Shown: positions 42,066-51,166, numbered from the stretch's first letter. The stretch is 64,000 nt of DNA from Streptomyces albiflavescens (GCF_014645835.1 NZ_BMMM01000013.1:150053-214052), one strand, 5' to 3'. Translations and numbers: made by a program. Notes: generated from the letters alone by a model not told the origin.

Positions 42066-42896
42066 GTGACCGTGATCTCCCTGAAGTCCGCTTCGGTGCG
42101 GGAAGGGGTCACTCTCCCGTACGCCGAAGCCGGCTACCCCAGCGGCACACCGGTCGTCTTCCTGCATGGTCTCGCCGACTCCTGGTGGTCCTTCGAGCCC
42201 CTGCTGAGACGCCTGCCGCCGTCCCTGCACGGCTACGCCCCCACCCAGCGCGGCCACGGCGACGCCGACCGCCCTGCGCAGGGCTACGCGCCCGGGGACT
42301 ACGCCGCCGATCTTGTGGCCTTCCTCGACGCCGTCGACATCCCCGGCGCCCTCCTCGTCGGCGCCTCCAGCGGCGGCGTGGCCGCCCGGATGGTCGCCGG
42401 CAGCCATCCCGACCGGATCTCGGGGCTGGTGCTGATCGGGGTGCCCGGCACGCTCACCGACAAGCCCGCCGTGACCGGACTGCGGGAGAGCGTCGAGGGC
42501 CTTTCCGATCCGGTTCCCCGAGAGTTCGTCGAGGACTTCATGGCCCGCACGGCGAACCGGCCAGTCGCCCGGGGACTCGTCGAGACCATGGTCGAAGAAA
42601 GCCTCAAGCTCCCCGCGTACGTCTGGAAAGAGACCCTGCGTGGTCTGCTGGAAGCCGATCTCCGCGCGACCCTCGCGGGCATCCTGGTGCCCACTCTCGT
42701 CATCTGGGGTGACCAGGACGACATCCTGCCCCGCGACGACCAGCAGACCATCCTGGACGCCGTCCACGGAGCGCACCTCCTCGCCTACGAGGGCGCCGGC
42801 CATGTCGTCCACTGGGAAGAGCCCGAACGCGTGCTCGCCGACATCGCCGCCTTCGCCACGCGCATCGAGCACCCCGGTACTTCCCGCCCGCTGTGA
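42066..42896 (+). CDS. Alpha/beta-hydrolase
   Basis: A 276-residue soluble hydrolase: oxyanion region VVFLHGLADSWWSFEP, nucleophile elbow VGASSGGVAARM, acid in LVIWGDQDDILPRDDQ, and histidine in GAGHVVHWEEPERV. The fold includes a normal helical cap. Many such enzymes act on esters, epoxides or C-C bonds; the specificity is unknown. The GTG start has AAGGAGG about 10 bases upstream. It follows the decayed hydrolase remnant and is convergent with the FMN reductase gene. Confidence 0.88.
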   Translation: MTVISLKSASVREGVTLPYAEAGYPSGTPVVFLHGLADSWWSFEPLLRRLPPSLHGYAPTQRGHGDADRPAQGYAPGDYAADLVAFLDAVDIPGALLVGASSGGVAARMVAGSHPDRISGLVLIGVPGTLTDKPAVTGLRESVEGLSDPVPREFVEDFMARTANRPVARGLVETMVEESLKLPAYVWKETLRGLLEADLRATLAGILVPTLVIWGDQDDILPRDDQQTILDAVHGAHLLAYEGAGHVVHWEEPERVLADIAAFATRIEHPGTSRPL

Positions 42897-42947
42897 GGGA
42901 CTCCTCGCGGCGGGCGGGTGCGCGGTCTCGGGGTCCCGGATGAGGTG

Positions 42948-43550
42948 TCAGGCCGCCGAGTACGGTCGGTCACGGCGAGCGTCGTGGAGGACGGACCCCC
43001 ACCAGAGCATCTGGTCGAGCATGATCTTGGCGGCGCCGGCCGGGCCCTCAGGGGCGTGGAGGGTGCCCTCGGGCGTGAAGAGCTCGTAGTAGCGGGGGAA
43101 CGAGACGTAGTCGCGGACAGTGTGAGCCTGCAACTCGTTGAAGACCTGGCGCAGTTGCTCGATCGCGAGGAGGCCACCGCTGGCTCCGCTGTAGCCGACG
43201 AAGCCGATCGGCTTGGCGCGCCACTCCGTGTAGTGCCAGTCGATGGCGGCCTTCAACGAGGCCGGGAAGCTGCGGTTGTAGTCGGGGGTCACGATCACGA
43301 TCGCGTCGGCCGACCTGAGCCGCCGGGTCAGCTCGGTCATCCCGGCGGGACGGGGCAGGTCGGGCTGCAACGCCGGTGGCACGGATGGCAGTTCGAGCGG
43401 GAGATCGAAGCTCGCCAGGTCGATGAGCTTCACTGCGAACTGGCCGTGCTGCTCGGCCTGTTCGACGAACCAGTTCGTGACGACGGGCCCGAACCTCCCC
43501 TCTCGGACGCTGCCGGTGATCACTACGAGGTTCAGCCGCTCACTGGGCAT
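42948..43550 (-). CDS. NADPH-dependent FMN reductase
   Basis: A 200-residue flavodoxin-fold protein. The FMN phosphate loop is ITGSVREGRFGP near the N-terminus, then IVTPDYNRSFPASLKAAIDW (the PxYN motif and following helix) and VGYSGASGGLLAIEQLR. These enzymes reduce FMN, quinones or azo compounds with NAD(P)H. It is divergent from an XRE regulator gene with 149 bases between starts, suggesting local regulation. Confidence 0.92.
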   Translation of the reverse strand: MPSERLNLVVITGSVREGRFGPVVTNWFVEQAEQHGQFAVKLIDLASFDLPLELPSVPPALQPDLPRPAGMTELTRRLRSADAIVIVTPDYNRSFPASLKAAIDWHYTEWRAKPIGFVGYSGASGGLLAIEQLRQVFNELQAHTVRDYVSFPRYYELFTPEGTLHAPEGPAGAAKIMLDQMLWWGSVLHDARRDRPYSAA

Positions 43551-43699
43551 GGCTGTGCTCCTTGTTCTGACGAGTGGGATGACCCCTCGGTGGGGTCAGT
43601 GCTCCAAACTGCCGGGCGGACCGCGGGGGAGGAAGGCCGGGCCGAGACTGGTAGTGGCAGGGCCACGACCCGGCGGGGCAGGGCTGTTACGTTCAAGGG

Positions 43700-44548
43700 G
43701 TGAGCGACAACGAGCTGGGCCTGTTCCTGCGTCTGCGCCGCGAGGCTGTCAAGCCTTCGGAGGTGGGACTGCCCGCGGGCCCGCGCCGCCGTACGCCCGG
43801 ACTGCGCCGAGCGGAGCTGGCGACCCTCGCGGGAGTCAGCGTCGAATACGTCACCAGGCTCGAACAGGGGCGGGATCGCCGTCCGTCCGCGGAGGTGCTC
43901 TCCGCGCTGGCCGACGCGCTGCGGCTGACCGTGGGCGAGCGCGTCCACCTGCACCGTCTTGCCAAGGGGGCAGAGGGCGGATTCAGCTGCACGGGCGGCG
44001 CGATGCCGAACCGTGTCGTGCGGCCGACCGTCCAGGCTCTGCTGGACCGGCTCGAACCCGCTCCCGCCGTCCTGCTCAACCGGCTGAGCGAGATTCTCGC
44101 GTGCACGGCAGGTTATCGGAGACTTGCCGGGCCGATCGGGCTGTTGGACGGGACCTGGCCCAGCCTTGCGCGTTTCGTGTTCACCGATCCCAGGGCGCGT
44201 GCCGCGTACCCGGACTGGGAGCGCGTCGCCGACGAGCAGGTCGCCGCCCTCAAGCAGGGGCCGGGACTGTCCGACCCTCATGTCGCCTCGCTCATGGACG
44301 AGTTGACCATCTCGTGCGGGGCGGAGTTCGCGGGGCGGGTGGAGACGCTGCCGGGGCTGCCGAGGCCGAGCGGGGTCATGCGGCTGCTTCACCCGGAGGT
44401 GGGGGAGCTGCGGCTCGCGTACGAGATGCTCGAACTGCCCGCCGACGACGACCAGTGCCTCGTGGTCCACCTCCCCGCCGACGAAGCGAGCCACATCGCT
44501 CTCGATCGCCTGACGGGACGCCACCCGGGCGCTCTACGAGCGGTCTAG
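43700..44548 (+). CDS. XRE-family regulator with MmyB-like ligand domain
   Basis: A 282-residue protein from a GTG preceded by AAGGG. The N-terminal helix-turn-helix is LGLFLRLRREAVKPSEVGL, then TPGLRRAELATLAGVSVEYV and TRLEQGRDRRPSAEVLSALA. The C-terminal MmyB-like domain binds small hydrophobic ligands (VLLNRLSEILACTAGYRRL, RFVFTDPRARAAYPDWERV). This architecture is common in streptomycetes beside reductase or SDR genes that they repress. Its likely target is the divergent FMN reductase gene. Confidence 0.92.
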   Translation: MSDNELGLFLRLRREAVKPSEVGLPAGPRRRTPGLRRAELATLAGVSVEYVTRLEQGRDRRPSAEVLSALADALRLTVGERVHLHRLAKGAEGGFSCTGGAMPNRVVRPTVQALLDRLEPAPAVLLNRLSEILACTAGYRRLAGPIGLLDGTWPSLARFVFTDPRARAAYPDWERVADEQVAALKQGPGLSDPHVASLMDELTISCGAEFAGRVETLPGLPRPSGVMRLLHPEVGELRLAYEMLELPADDDQCLVVHLPADEASHIALDRLTGRHPGALRAV

Positions 44549-44744
44549 ACGACTGAGACCTGGTCTTGCCGGCGACGACCGTGCCGATGGACGCGACGGA
44601 GCCCGTGTCGTGGCCTACGACGTCCGTGTCGGACTGGCGGACAGTTGTCGGGCCGACCGGGGCGGCGAACTCGCCCGCCGCGATCTGCCGGGGCACGGTC
44701 GTCGTGCCGTTGTCGAACTCCGAGGTACCGACGGCCAGATCGCC

Positions 44745-45320
44745 TCAGGGGGAGGGGCGCAGGCCGTCCACCGTGACTTGGACGAGCCTGCGCACCGCGG
44801 CCTGGGACCGCAGCCCGCCCGCCGCACCGAGGGCGTGCAGGCAGTAGGCGGCGAGCTCGTCCTGCGCTACGTCGTCGCGCACCTCGCCAGCCTCCACGCC
44901 TTCGCCGAGCAGCTCACCGACAAACCGGAGCAGATGCCGTTCGGCGTGCGCGACGTGTTCCCCTCGGTGCAGCACGGCACCGATCTCCGCGTCGTGACCG
45001 TGACGCCGTTGCTGGATGCGGGCGTAGGCGCCGAGAACCGCCGTCAGCCGCTCTCCGGGACTGCCGGGCCGATCGCGCAGCGCCGCGAGTTCCTGGAGAT
45101 GGCCGTCGATCTGACGCTCGTGCCAGGCCGTGAGGATCGATTCGACGTCCGGGAAGTACTTGTACAGCGTGGCCCGGCCGATCCCGGTCCCCTCGGCGAT
45201 CCGGGACATGGTCACGCCCCGTAGCCCCTGCTCGGCCACGAGAGCGGCCGTGACCTCCAGCACCGTGTCCCGTACCGCGCGGCGGTGCTCCTCGATCGTC
45301 TCGTTCCACAGCTTCGGCAC
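44745..45320 (-). CDS. TetR-family transcriptional regulator
   Basis: A 191-residue protein. The helix-turn-helix is VRDTVLEVTAALVAEQGLRG then VTMSRIAEGTGIGRATLYKYFPDVE. The C-terminal domain (LQELAALRDRPGSPGERLTA, GVEAGEVRDDVAQDELAAYCLHALG) is of the common TetR_C type; the ligand is unknown. An in-frame stop just upstream fixes the GTG at 45318-45320 as the start, with only a weak ribosome site. It is divergent from a methyltransferase gene, and a palindrome between them is its probable operator. Confidence 0.9.
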   Translation of the reverse strand: MPKLWNETIEEHRRAVRDTVLEVTAALVAEQGLRGVTMSRIAEGTGIGRATLYKYFPDVESILTAWHERQIDGHLQELAALRDRPGSPGERLTAVLGAYARIQQRRHGHDAEIGAVLHRGEHVAHAERHLLRFVGELLGEGVEAGEVRDDVAQDELAAYCLHALGAAGGLRSQAAVRRLVQVTVDGLRPSP

Positions 45321-45347
45321 ATCCGTAGTCTACGAGGCGACCTATTG

Positions 45348-45389
45348 GATACACCCTGACTTGACGTAGACACAGTGTATCGATAAATC
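45348..45389 (+). promoter_or_regulatory. Operator and promoter between TetR and methyltransferase genes
   Basis: Half-sites GATACAC (45348-45354) and GTGTATC (45375-45381) form an inverted repeat 34 bases long. Inside it lies TTGACG (45361-45366), a good -35 box, with a TAAATC-like -10 at about 45384 after a 17-base spacer, directed toward the methyltransferase. The right half-site abuts the -10 region, consistent with TetR repression of both genes. Confidence 0.55.
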
Positions 45390-45456
45390 TGAAGGTGTCG
45401 CCCGGAGCCGAATCCCGGCGACGACGATCCGGCCGCTCGCAAGGGGAGGACCCCCC

Positions 45457-46074
45457 ATGTCCGTCTCACCGCATCGCTCGGACGCCACTGCTCCCCGGGG
45501 ACCCGACGACCTGTATGCCACTCCACCGCCCTGGGACATCGGCCGCCCCCAGCCCGCCTTCCTCGCCCTCGCCGAGGAAGGCGCCATTCGAGGCCGGGTA
45601 CTGGATGCCGGCTGCGGCACCGGGGAGCACGTGCTCATGGCCGCCGCGCTCGGGCTCGACGCCACCGGCATCGACCTCGCCGCACGAGCCCTGCGCACCG
45701 CAGAGGAGAAGGCGCGCGCCCGCGACCTCACGGTGCGGTTTGTGCGTCATGACGCCCGGCAACCGGCCGACCTCGGCGAGCACTTCGACACCGTGCTCGA
45801 CTGCGGGCTCTTCCACGTCTTCGACGGCGAGGACCGCACCGCGTACGTGGGCGGCCTGCGGTCCGTACTGCCGCAGGGCGGGCGCTACTTCATGCTCTGC
45901 GTCAGTGACCGGGAGCGCGGCGCCTGGGGCACGGTGCACAAGGTGACGCGCGGCGACATTCAGACGGCGTTCTCCGACGGCTGGCACATCGACTCCGTCG
46001 AACCGTCCGCCATCGAGCTCAGCGTCGCCCCGGGCCACGTCGAGGCCTGGCTCGTCACTCTGACCAGGACCTGA
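45457..46074 (+). CDS. Class I SAM-dependent methyltransferase
   Basis: A 205-residue methyltransferase: PPPWDIGRPQPAFLALAEEG, SAM motif I VLDAGCGTGEHVLMAAALG (around 48-66), acidic GIDLAARAL, DARQPADLGEHFDTVLDCGL (motif II) and LPQGGRYFMLCVSDRERG. It resembles the thiopurine/small-molecule methyltransferase group. GGGGAGGA precedes the ATG. It is probably cotranscribed with the DUF2218 gene 35 bases downstream and repressed by the divergent TetR protein. Confidence 0.9.
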   Translation: MSVSPHRSDATAPRGPDDLYATPPPWDIGRPQPAFLALAEEGAIRGRVLDAGCGTGEHVLMAAALGLDATGIDLAARALRTAEEKARARDLTVRFVRHDARQPADLGEHFDTVLDCGLFHVFDGEDRTAYVGGLRSVLPQGGRYFMLCVSDRERGAWGTVHKVTRGDIQTAFSDGWHIDSVEPSAIELSVAPGHVEAWLVTLTRT

Positions 46075-46109
46075 ACCTCCCATCGACCACCACCGACCTG
46101 AGGATCGCC

Positions 46110-46766
46110 ATGCCGATCGCCGAAGCCCGCGTCCCCACCAACCGCCCCAGCCGGTATCTCGTCCAGTTGTGCAAGCACTTCAGCAACAAGGGCCGCCACC
46201 TCGGCCACCGCGCACGGTCTCACAACGGCGGCGATGCCGTGCCGCCGGCCGGGATGCACATGCCGCCCGATCTCAAGCCCGACCAGATCCATGTCGAGTG
46301 GTCGGAGACCCAGGGCGTCCTGAGCCTGCCGTGGGGCCGGTGCACCTTGGATGCAGAAGCGGATGCGCTGATGCTGCGCGCCGAAGCCGACGACGAAGAG
46401 GGGCTACGGCGGCTCCAGGACCTCCTGGAAGCGCACATCGGCAGGTTCGGCAGGCGCGACGAACTGCGAGTGGACTGGCAACAGCCGGACAGGCCTGCTG
46501 CCGAGCGTGCGGAGGCTGCCGGCGCCACGGCCCCACCCGCGGCATCGGTCTCGGCGCGGCGCGGACGCCTCACCTGGGCAGGTATCACGGTCCTCGGCGT
46601 CCTCGCCGTGGCCGTTCACCTGGGCCTGGCCGGTGCGGTGCTCTCCGGGCCGCGCTGGACGGGCTGGGTCGTCGGCGCCGTCCTGGCTGTCATCGTCGTG
46701 AAGATCACGGCACTGACGGTGTTCGGCCGTCGTGTGCATCGCCGCAGCCGGGAACAGGCCGGGTAG
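46110..46766 (+). CDS. DUF2218 protein with C-terminal membrane helices
   Basis: A 218-residue protein. The first 120 residues match DUF2218 (RYLVQLCKHFSNKG, then VLSLPWGRCTLDAEADALML and LQDLLEAHIGRFGRRDELRV), a domain that in other proteins lies beside siderophore or ferric-reductase functions. A Pro/Ala linker leads to two hydrophobic helices (LTWAGITVLGVLAVAVHLGL and WVVGAVLAVIVVKITALTVF). DUF2218 is usually a small stand-alone protein, so the membrane extension is notable. GAGGA precedes the ATG. Confidence 0.8.
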   Translation: MPIAEARVPTNRPSRYLVQLCKHFSNKGRHLGHRARSHNGGDAVPPAGMHMPPDLKPDQIHVEWSETQGVLSLPWGRCTLDAEADALMLRAEADDEEGLRRLQDLLEAHIGRFGRRDELRVDWQQPDRPAAERAEAAGATAPPAASVSARRGRLTWAGITVLGVLAVAVHLGLAGAVLSGPRWTGWVVGAVLAVIVVKITALTVFGRRVHRRSREQAG

Positions 46767-47126
46767 TCCGCGCTGCCTCGCGCCATCCCGTGCTGCCTCG
46801 TGCCGTCCCGCGGTGCGCCTCAGCCGCGCGGTCTCTCACCTCGATCGTCCGGACGTGTCCGCTTCGGTGAAATCGACAGCTCGCCCGCAGCCTGCGTCAC
46901 GGCCATGTCGCGGCCGCCGTGCCGCCCGGCGGCATGCGCCCGGTTCAGCTCGATGTGAGAGGTCCTCACCGCCCTCCGGAGGAGCGTGCCCCCGTGAGGC
47001 CGGCCTCGCCGAACCGGGGGACATCCGTTCGGGCGAAGAACGCGTGCACGGCTCATTCCGACCGGCGGTTCACCCGATAACGGACCGCGAGAGAGCCGAG
47101 ACCCGACCCGCCCTCAGGAGCCCGAG
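46767..47126. other. Intergenic region before the S41-like gene
   Basis: About 360 bases. A short repeated phrase (GCTGCCTCG near 46780 and 46800) follows the DUF2218 stop. No gene is supported. The end carries AGGAG for the next start. Confidence 0.45.
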
Positions 47127-49070
47127 ATGAGTGACGCAGCCGACCGAACCATCCCCGATTTCGTCCCGAACGCGGCCGAACCGGTGCGCGAGCACCTGGC
47201 CGCCTCCACGGACCTGGCCACCTTCCTGCGGACAGCGGGCACGCTGACGCTGGTCGAACGCCGGCTCATCGCCGCCCAGGCGCTGATTCTGCTCGAGCAG
47301 AACTACGTCCACCTGCCCCTCAAGGCCGCGATGTACGCGGTGAATCCCCTCCAGCGTTTGCGGCTGCTCATCCACCACATGGAGCGTCTGACGCCGCAGA
47401 CCATGCCACCGGAGTGGATGTTCCACACCGAGATGTCGGAGATCTTCCACTCGGTCAGGGACCTGCACACCAACTACCTGCTCCCCGAGCCCTTCGTCGG
47501 CAAGATCGCCTTCCTGCCGTTCCTCGTCGAGCGGTACACCGACCAGCAGGGCGCCCATTTCATGGTCACCCAGGTGGCCGAGGGCTTTGTGGCGCCAGGC
47601 TTCACACCGGGCGTCGAGATCACCCACTGGAGCGGCGTCCCGATCGCCGACGCCGTGGACCTCGTCGCCGCCCGGTTCGCCGGTAGCAACCCCGAGGCCC
47701 GCCGCAGCCGGGGTGTGCAGTCGCTGACCGTACGGCCGCTGCGTATCCACCTGCCTCCGTTCGAGGAGTGGGTGACCATCAGCTACCTCGACGCGAACGG
47801 CACCCAGCGGGAGTTCCGCGAGAACTGGCGAGTCGTGGACAACCTGCCCGCCTTCGTCGACGCGGACGCGGTCAGCAGTGTGGCCGCAGCCCAGGGACTG
47901 GACCTCGAAGCCGACGAGACCAGCCGCGCCAAGGTACTGCTGTTCGCTCCGAGGGTGGTCGCCCAGGTGCAGGCCGCAGCGGTCGGCGAACCCGCCCCCG
48001 ACCTGCGCGCGGGCGAGATCGCCACCACGCTGCCGAACGTGTTTCGGGCGAGGCAGGTGGAGACGTCCGCCGGGACTTTCGGCCATCTGCGGATCTTCAC
48101 CTTCAGCGTGGATGACCTCGAGGCATACATGGAGGAACTCCGGCGGCTGATCAGCCTGTTGCCGGACCGCGGCCTGATCCTGGACGTGCGGGACAACGGC
48201 GGCGGTCTCATCTTCGCTGCCGAGTTCGCCCTGCAGCTCTTCACCCCCGGCCGGATCACCCCCGAGCCGGTGCAGTTCATCAACACGCCCCTCAACCTGC
48301 GGATCTGCCGCGAACACCAGGACGACCCACGGGTCAACCTGGGTGCGTGGGTGCCCTCCATGGACCAGGCCGTCGAGATCGGAGCCGTGTTCTCGGGCGC
48401 CTTCCCGCTGAGTCCCGAGGACGCCGCCAACGCCATCGGTCAGCAGTACTTCGGGCCGGTTGTGCTCATCACCAACGCCCGTTGCTACTCCGCCACCGAC
48501 ATCTTCTCCGCCGGCTTCCAGGACCACCGCATCGGCCCGGTCCTGGGCACCGACCAGTGCACGGGCGCAGGCGGCGCCAACGTGTGGACACAGGACTTCC
48601 TCACCGATCTCCTGGCCGGTGAAGCGGACTCGCCGTATGTGCGACTGCCGAAGAAGGCCGGCATGCGTGTGGCGATCCGCCGCACCCTGCGGGTGCTCGA
48701 CAACTCCGGCACCCCCGTCGAGGATCTCGGCATCACGCCCGACGAACTCCACCGGATGACGCGGGCCGACCTGCTCCAGGACAACACCGACCTGCTGGAG
48801 CGGGCCGGCCAGATCCTGCAGGGCCTGGCCCCGCATGCCGTGTCGATCACCAACGCCACCGCCGTCGACGGCGCCCTGCGGCTCAAGGTGACGACCACCA
48901 ACATCGACCGGCTCGACGTGTATGTCGACCAGCGGCCCCGCGCATCGCTCGACCTCGTCGACGGCCAGGCCGACGTCACCGTGCCGGACGCCGCCACCGC
49001 GCGCTCGGCCCGGGTGGAAGGATTCGCGAGCGGCCGGCTCGTCGCAAGCCGGACCGAGCAGTTCCAGTAG
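47127..49070 (+). CDS. S41-family peptidase-like protein
   Basis: A 647-residue protein without an obvious signal peptide. A helical N-terminal region (FLRTAGTLTLVERRLIAAQA, FHSVRDLHTNYLLPEPFVG) precedes a PDZ-like section (GFVAPGFTPGVEITHWSGVP). The S41 catalytic core follows: GHLRIFTFSVDDLEAYMEEL, LILDVRDNGGGL and NARCYSATDIFSAGFQDH with candidate nucleophile Ser455. The lysine that CtpA-type enzymes place about 25 residues later is absent (GTDQCTGAGGANV), so a tricorn-like triad or an inactive enzyme is possible. The C-terminal 80 residues look like a beta domain. AGGAG precedes the ATG. Confidence 0.75.
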   Translation: MSDAADRTIPDFVPNAAEPVREHLAASTDLATFLRTAGTLTLVERRLIAAQALILLEQNYVHLPLKAAMYAVNPLQRLRLLIHHMERLTPQTMPPEWMFHTEMSEIFHSVRDLHTNYLLPEPFVGKIAFLPFLVERYTDQQGAHFMVTQVAEGFVAPGFTPGVEITHWSGVPIADAVDLVAARFAGSNPEARRSRGVQSLTVRPLRIHLPPFEEWVTISYLDANGTQREFRENWRVVDNLPAFVDADAVSSVAAAQGLDLEADETSRAKVLLFAPRVVAQVQAAAVGEPAPDLRAGEIATTLPNVFRARQVETSAGTFGHLRIFTFSVDDLEAYMEELRRLISLLPDRGLILDVRDNGGGLIFAAEFALQLFTPGRITPEPVQFINTPLNLRICREHQDDPRVNLGAWVPSMDQAVEIGAVFSGAFPLSPEDAANAIGQQYFGPVVLITNARCYSATDIFSAGFQDHRIGPVLGTDQCTGAGGANVWTQDFLTDLLAGEADSPYVRLPKKAGMRVAIRRTLRVLDNSGTPVEDLGITPDELHRMTRADLLQDNTDLLERAGQILQGLAPHAVSITNATAVDGALRLKVTTTNIDRLDVYVDQRPRASLDLVDGQADVTVPDAATARSARVEGFASGRLVASRTEQFQ

Positions 49071-49077
49071 CCACGGC

Positions 49078-49106
49078 GCGGTGCCGGCCCCCGCGGCCGG
49101 CACCGC
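49078..49106 (+). terminator. Strong hairpin after the S41-like gene
   Basis: Perfect 12-base arms GCGGTGCCGGCC (49078-49089) and GGCCGGCACCGC (49095-49106) enclose a five-base loop, starting 8 bases past the stop codon. The next gene is convergent, so it may serve both directions. It lacks a T-tract. Confidence 0.85.
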
Positions 49107-49274
49107 CCCAACGGCCGCGCCACACAGGGGGCCGCCCTTCCGGCCGACCGGGGTGACGCCCCGTCAACTGAACAGCCGGGATGTGCGGCTGGTGGTGGAC
49201 ACGGCGACGGTGGTAGCGAGTCCGGGTGACGGGCCGCCGCCAGAGCCCGGTCTGCGAATGGTCGCCAGGACTCC

Positions 49275-50138
49275 TCAGCCACGCCCTCCCGGAGCCCCGG
49301 CGGCCGGCAGCGGATCGAGCTCCCGGCGTCGGCGGCTGATCGAGTCGGGATCCCAGCCCGGTCGGGGAACGGAAGCCAACAGGAGCTGCGTGTACGGGTG
49401 TCCGGGGTGGGTGAGGAGGTCCGCGACGGGGCGGTGTTCCATGGTGCGGCCCCGATACAGGACGAGCGCCTCGTCGCACACGTACCGCACGACGGCCAGG
49501 TCGTGGCTGACGAAGACCAGGCCGATGCCGGTATCGCGGCGGATGTCCGACAGGAGATTGAGCACCTGTGCCTGTACGGATACGTCGAGGGCCGACACCG
49601 CCTCGTCGAGCACGAGTACGGCCGGTTCGACGGCCAACGCCCGTGCGATCGCCGCGCGTTGGCGCTGGCCGCCGGAGAGCTTGCGGGGGAGCGCGGTCGC
49701 CTCACGCTCGCCGAGGCCGACCTGGGCGAGCAGTTCCTTGGTGCGGGCGGCCCGGTCCGCCCGGTCCGTCAGGCCGTGCAGGCGCAGCACCCCGTCGATG
49801 GTCGCGCCGATGCTGATGCGCGCGTCCAGCGAGAGGTACGGGTCCTGGAAGACGATCTGGACCGCCTTGGCGCGGGCGAGGCGGGCCGCCTTTCCACGTA
49901 CGGTCGCGGCCAGCGGCTCGCCCTGGACCAGGATCCGTCCCGCGTCCGGGCGTTCGAGGCCGATCAGCATCCGGGCGGTGGTCGTCTTGCCGGAGCCCGA
50001 CTCCCCTACGATGCCGAGCGCGCCGCCGGCCCGTACGGAGAACGACAGGTCGTCGACCGCGACGAACTCCGCTTTTCCCGTCCGGTAGGTCTTGCGCAGA
50101 CCGCTCACCTGGAGCAGCGTGCGCGCGTCGCTGGTCAA
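49275..50138 (-). CDS. Oligopeptide-type ABC transporter ATPase (OppF/DppF-like)
   Basis: A 287-residue ATP-binding subunit: Walker A GIVGESGSGKTT, Q-loop VFQDPYLSLDARISIG, signature LSGGQRQRAAIARALA, Walker B VLVLDEAVSALDVS (Ala where Pro is more usual) and FVSHDLAVVRYVCDEALVL. The C-terminal HPYTQLLLASVPRPGWDP is typical of OppF-type subunits. The start is best read as a TTG at 50138, overlapping the upstream stop (TTGA) with GGGAGG ahead. It is the last gene of the importer operon. Confidence 0.92.
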   Translation of the reverse strand: MTSDARTLLQVSGLRKTYRTGKAEFVAVDDLSFSVRAGGALGIVGESGSGKTTTARMLIGLERPDAGRILVQGEPLAATVRGKAARLARAKAVQIVFQDPYLSLDARISIGATIDGVLRLHGLTDRADRAARTKELLAQVGLGEREATALPRKLSGGQRQRAAIARALAVEPAVLVLDEAVSALDVSVQAQVLNLLSDIRRDTGIGLVFVSHDLAVVRYVCDEALVLYRGRTMEHRPVADLLTHPGHPYTQLLLASVPRPGWDPDSISRRRRELDPLPAAGAPGGRG

Positions 50139-51166
50139 CTGTCCTCCCTGTTGGTCGAGTTGGGGACCGTCGCCGTCGGGGCGAGCGTGGCGGGCGCGTC
50201 GGTGAGGTCGTCGGCGCGGTAGCAGGCGACCAGGGCCGTTCCGTGCTGCTCCAGGGGCGGTGGGGACTGATCGCAGACGCCGGGCCGGGCGAAGCGGCAG
50301 CGGGCCGTGAAGGAGCAGCCGGACGCGGAGTCGAGCAGACCCATCGGGGCCCCGGGGATCGGAGTCAGCCGGGCGGGCGGGCCGTCCGGCGCCGACAAGG
50401 GAGGGGACGAGCCGAGCAGGCCCGCGGTGTAGGGGTGGCGAGGCGCCGCGAACAGCTCGGCGGTGGGCGCCGTCTCGACGATCCGCCCGGCGTACATCAC
50501 GTAGATGCGGTCGCAGGCGGCGGCCGCGAGTTCGATGTCGTGGGTGATGAGGAGCAGGCCCAGGTCGCGTTCGCGTTGCAGCCGTCCCAGGATGGCCATG
50601 ATCTCGGCCTGGGTGCTGACGTCGAGGGCGGTGGTCGGTTCGTCGCACAGCAGCAGCCGGGGCTCGGCGGTGAGCGCTCCGGCGATCATGACGCGTTGGA
50701 GCATGCCGCCGGAGAGTTCGTGCGGATACTGGTTCAGGTGCCGGGCGGGGTCCGGGAGGCCGACCGCGGTGAGCAGTTCGACGGCCCGGGCGTTCGCGCG
50801 GTCCTTGGCCCAGCCGTGGCTGACGCGCAGCGACTCGGTGAGGAAGTCCCCGATGCGGCGCACCGGGTTGATGCCCGCCCGGGGGTCCTGGAAGATCATC
50901 GACGCCTTGGCCGTACGGACAGTGCGCAGGCCGGTGGCTTCGGCGCCCACCAAGTCCGTTCCGTCGACCCGGACTTGGCCTTCGAGCCTGGCCCCCGCAG
51001 GGAACAGGCCGAGGGCGGCGCGGGCGGTGACCGACTTCCCGGAGCCGGATTCGCCGACCAGGGCGACGACTTCACCGGCCGACACGGTCAGGTCGATGCC
51101 ATCGAGGACCGGGCGGGCCATCCCGGGCAGGGCGATGCTCAGGGCCTCGTACTCGAGCAGTGCCAT
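50135..51166 (-). CDS. Oligopeptide-type ABC transporter ATPase (OppD/DppD-like)
   Basis: A 343-residue ATP-binding subunit: Walker A LVGESGSGKSVTA, Q-loop MIFQDPRAGINPVRRIGDFL, signature ELSGGMLQRVMIAGAL, Walker B LLLCDEPTTALDVSTQAEIM and switch ITHDIELAAAACDRIYVMYAG. The C-terminal oligopeptide-family extension with CSFTARCRFARPGVCD carries the cysteines that often bind an iron-sulfur cluster in OppD/DppD proteins. Its ATG overlaps the upstream permease stop by one base. Confidence 0.93.
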   Translation of the reverse strand: MALLEYEALSIALPGMARPVLDGIDLTVSAGEVVALVGESGSGKSVTARAALGLFPAGARLEGQVRVDGTDLVGAEATGLRTVRTAKASMIFQDPRAGINPVRRIGDFLTESLRVSHGWAKDRANARAVELLTAVGLPDPARHLNQYPHELSGGMLQRVMIAGALTAEPRLLLCDEPTTALDVSTQAEIMAILGRLQRERDLGLLLITHDIELAAAACDRIYVMYAGRIVETAPTAELFAAPRHPYTAGLLGSSPPLSAPDGPPARLTPIPGAPMGLLDSASGCSFTARCRFARPGVCDQSPPPLEQHGTALVACYRADDLTDAPATLAPTATVPNSTNREDS

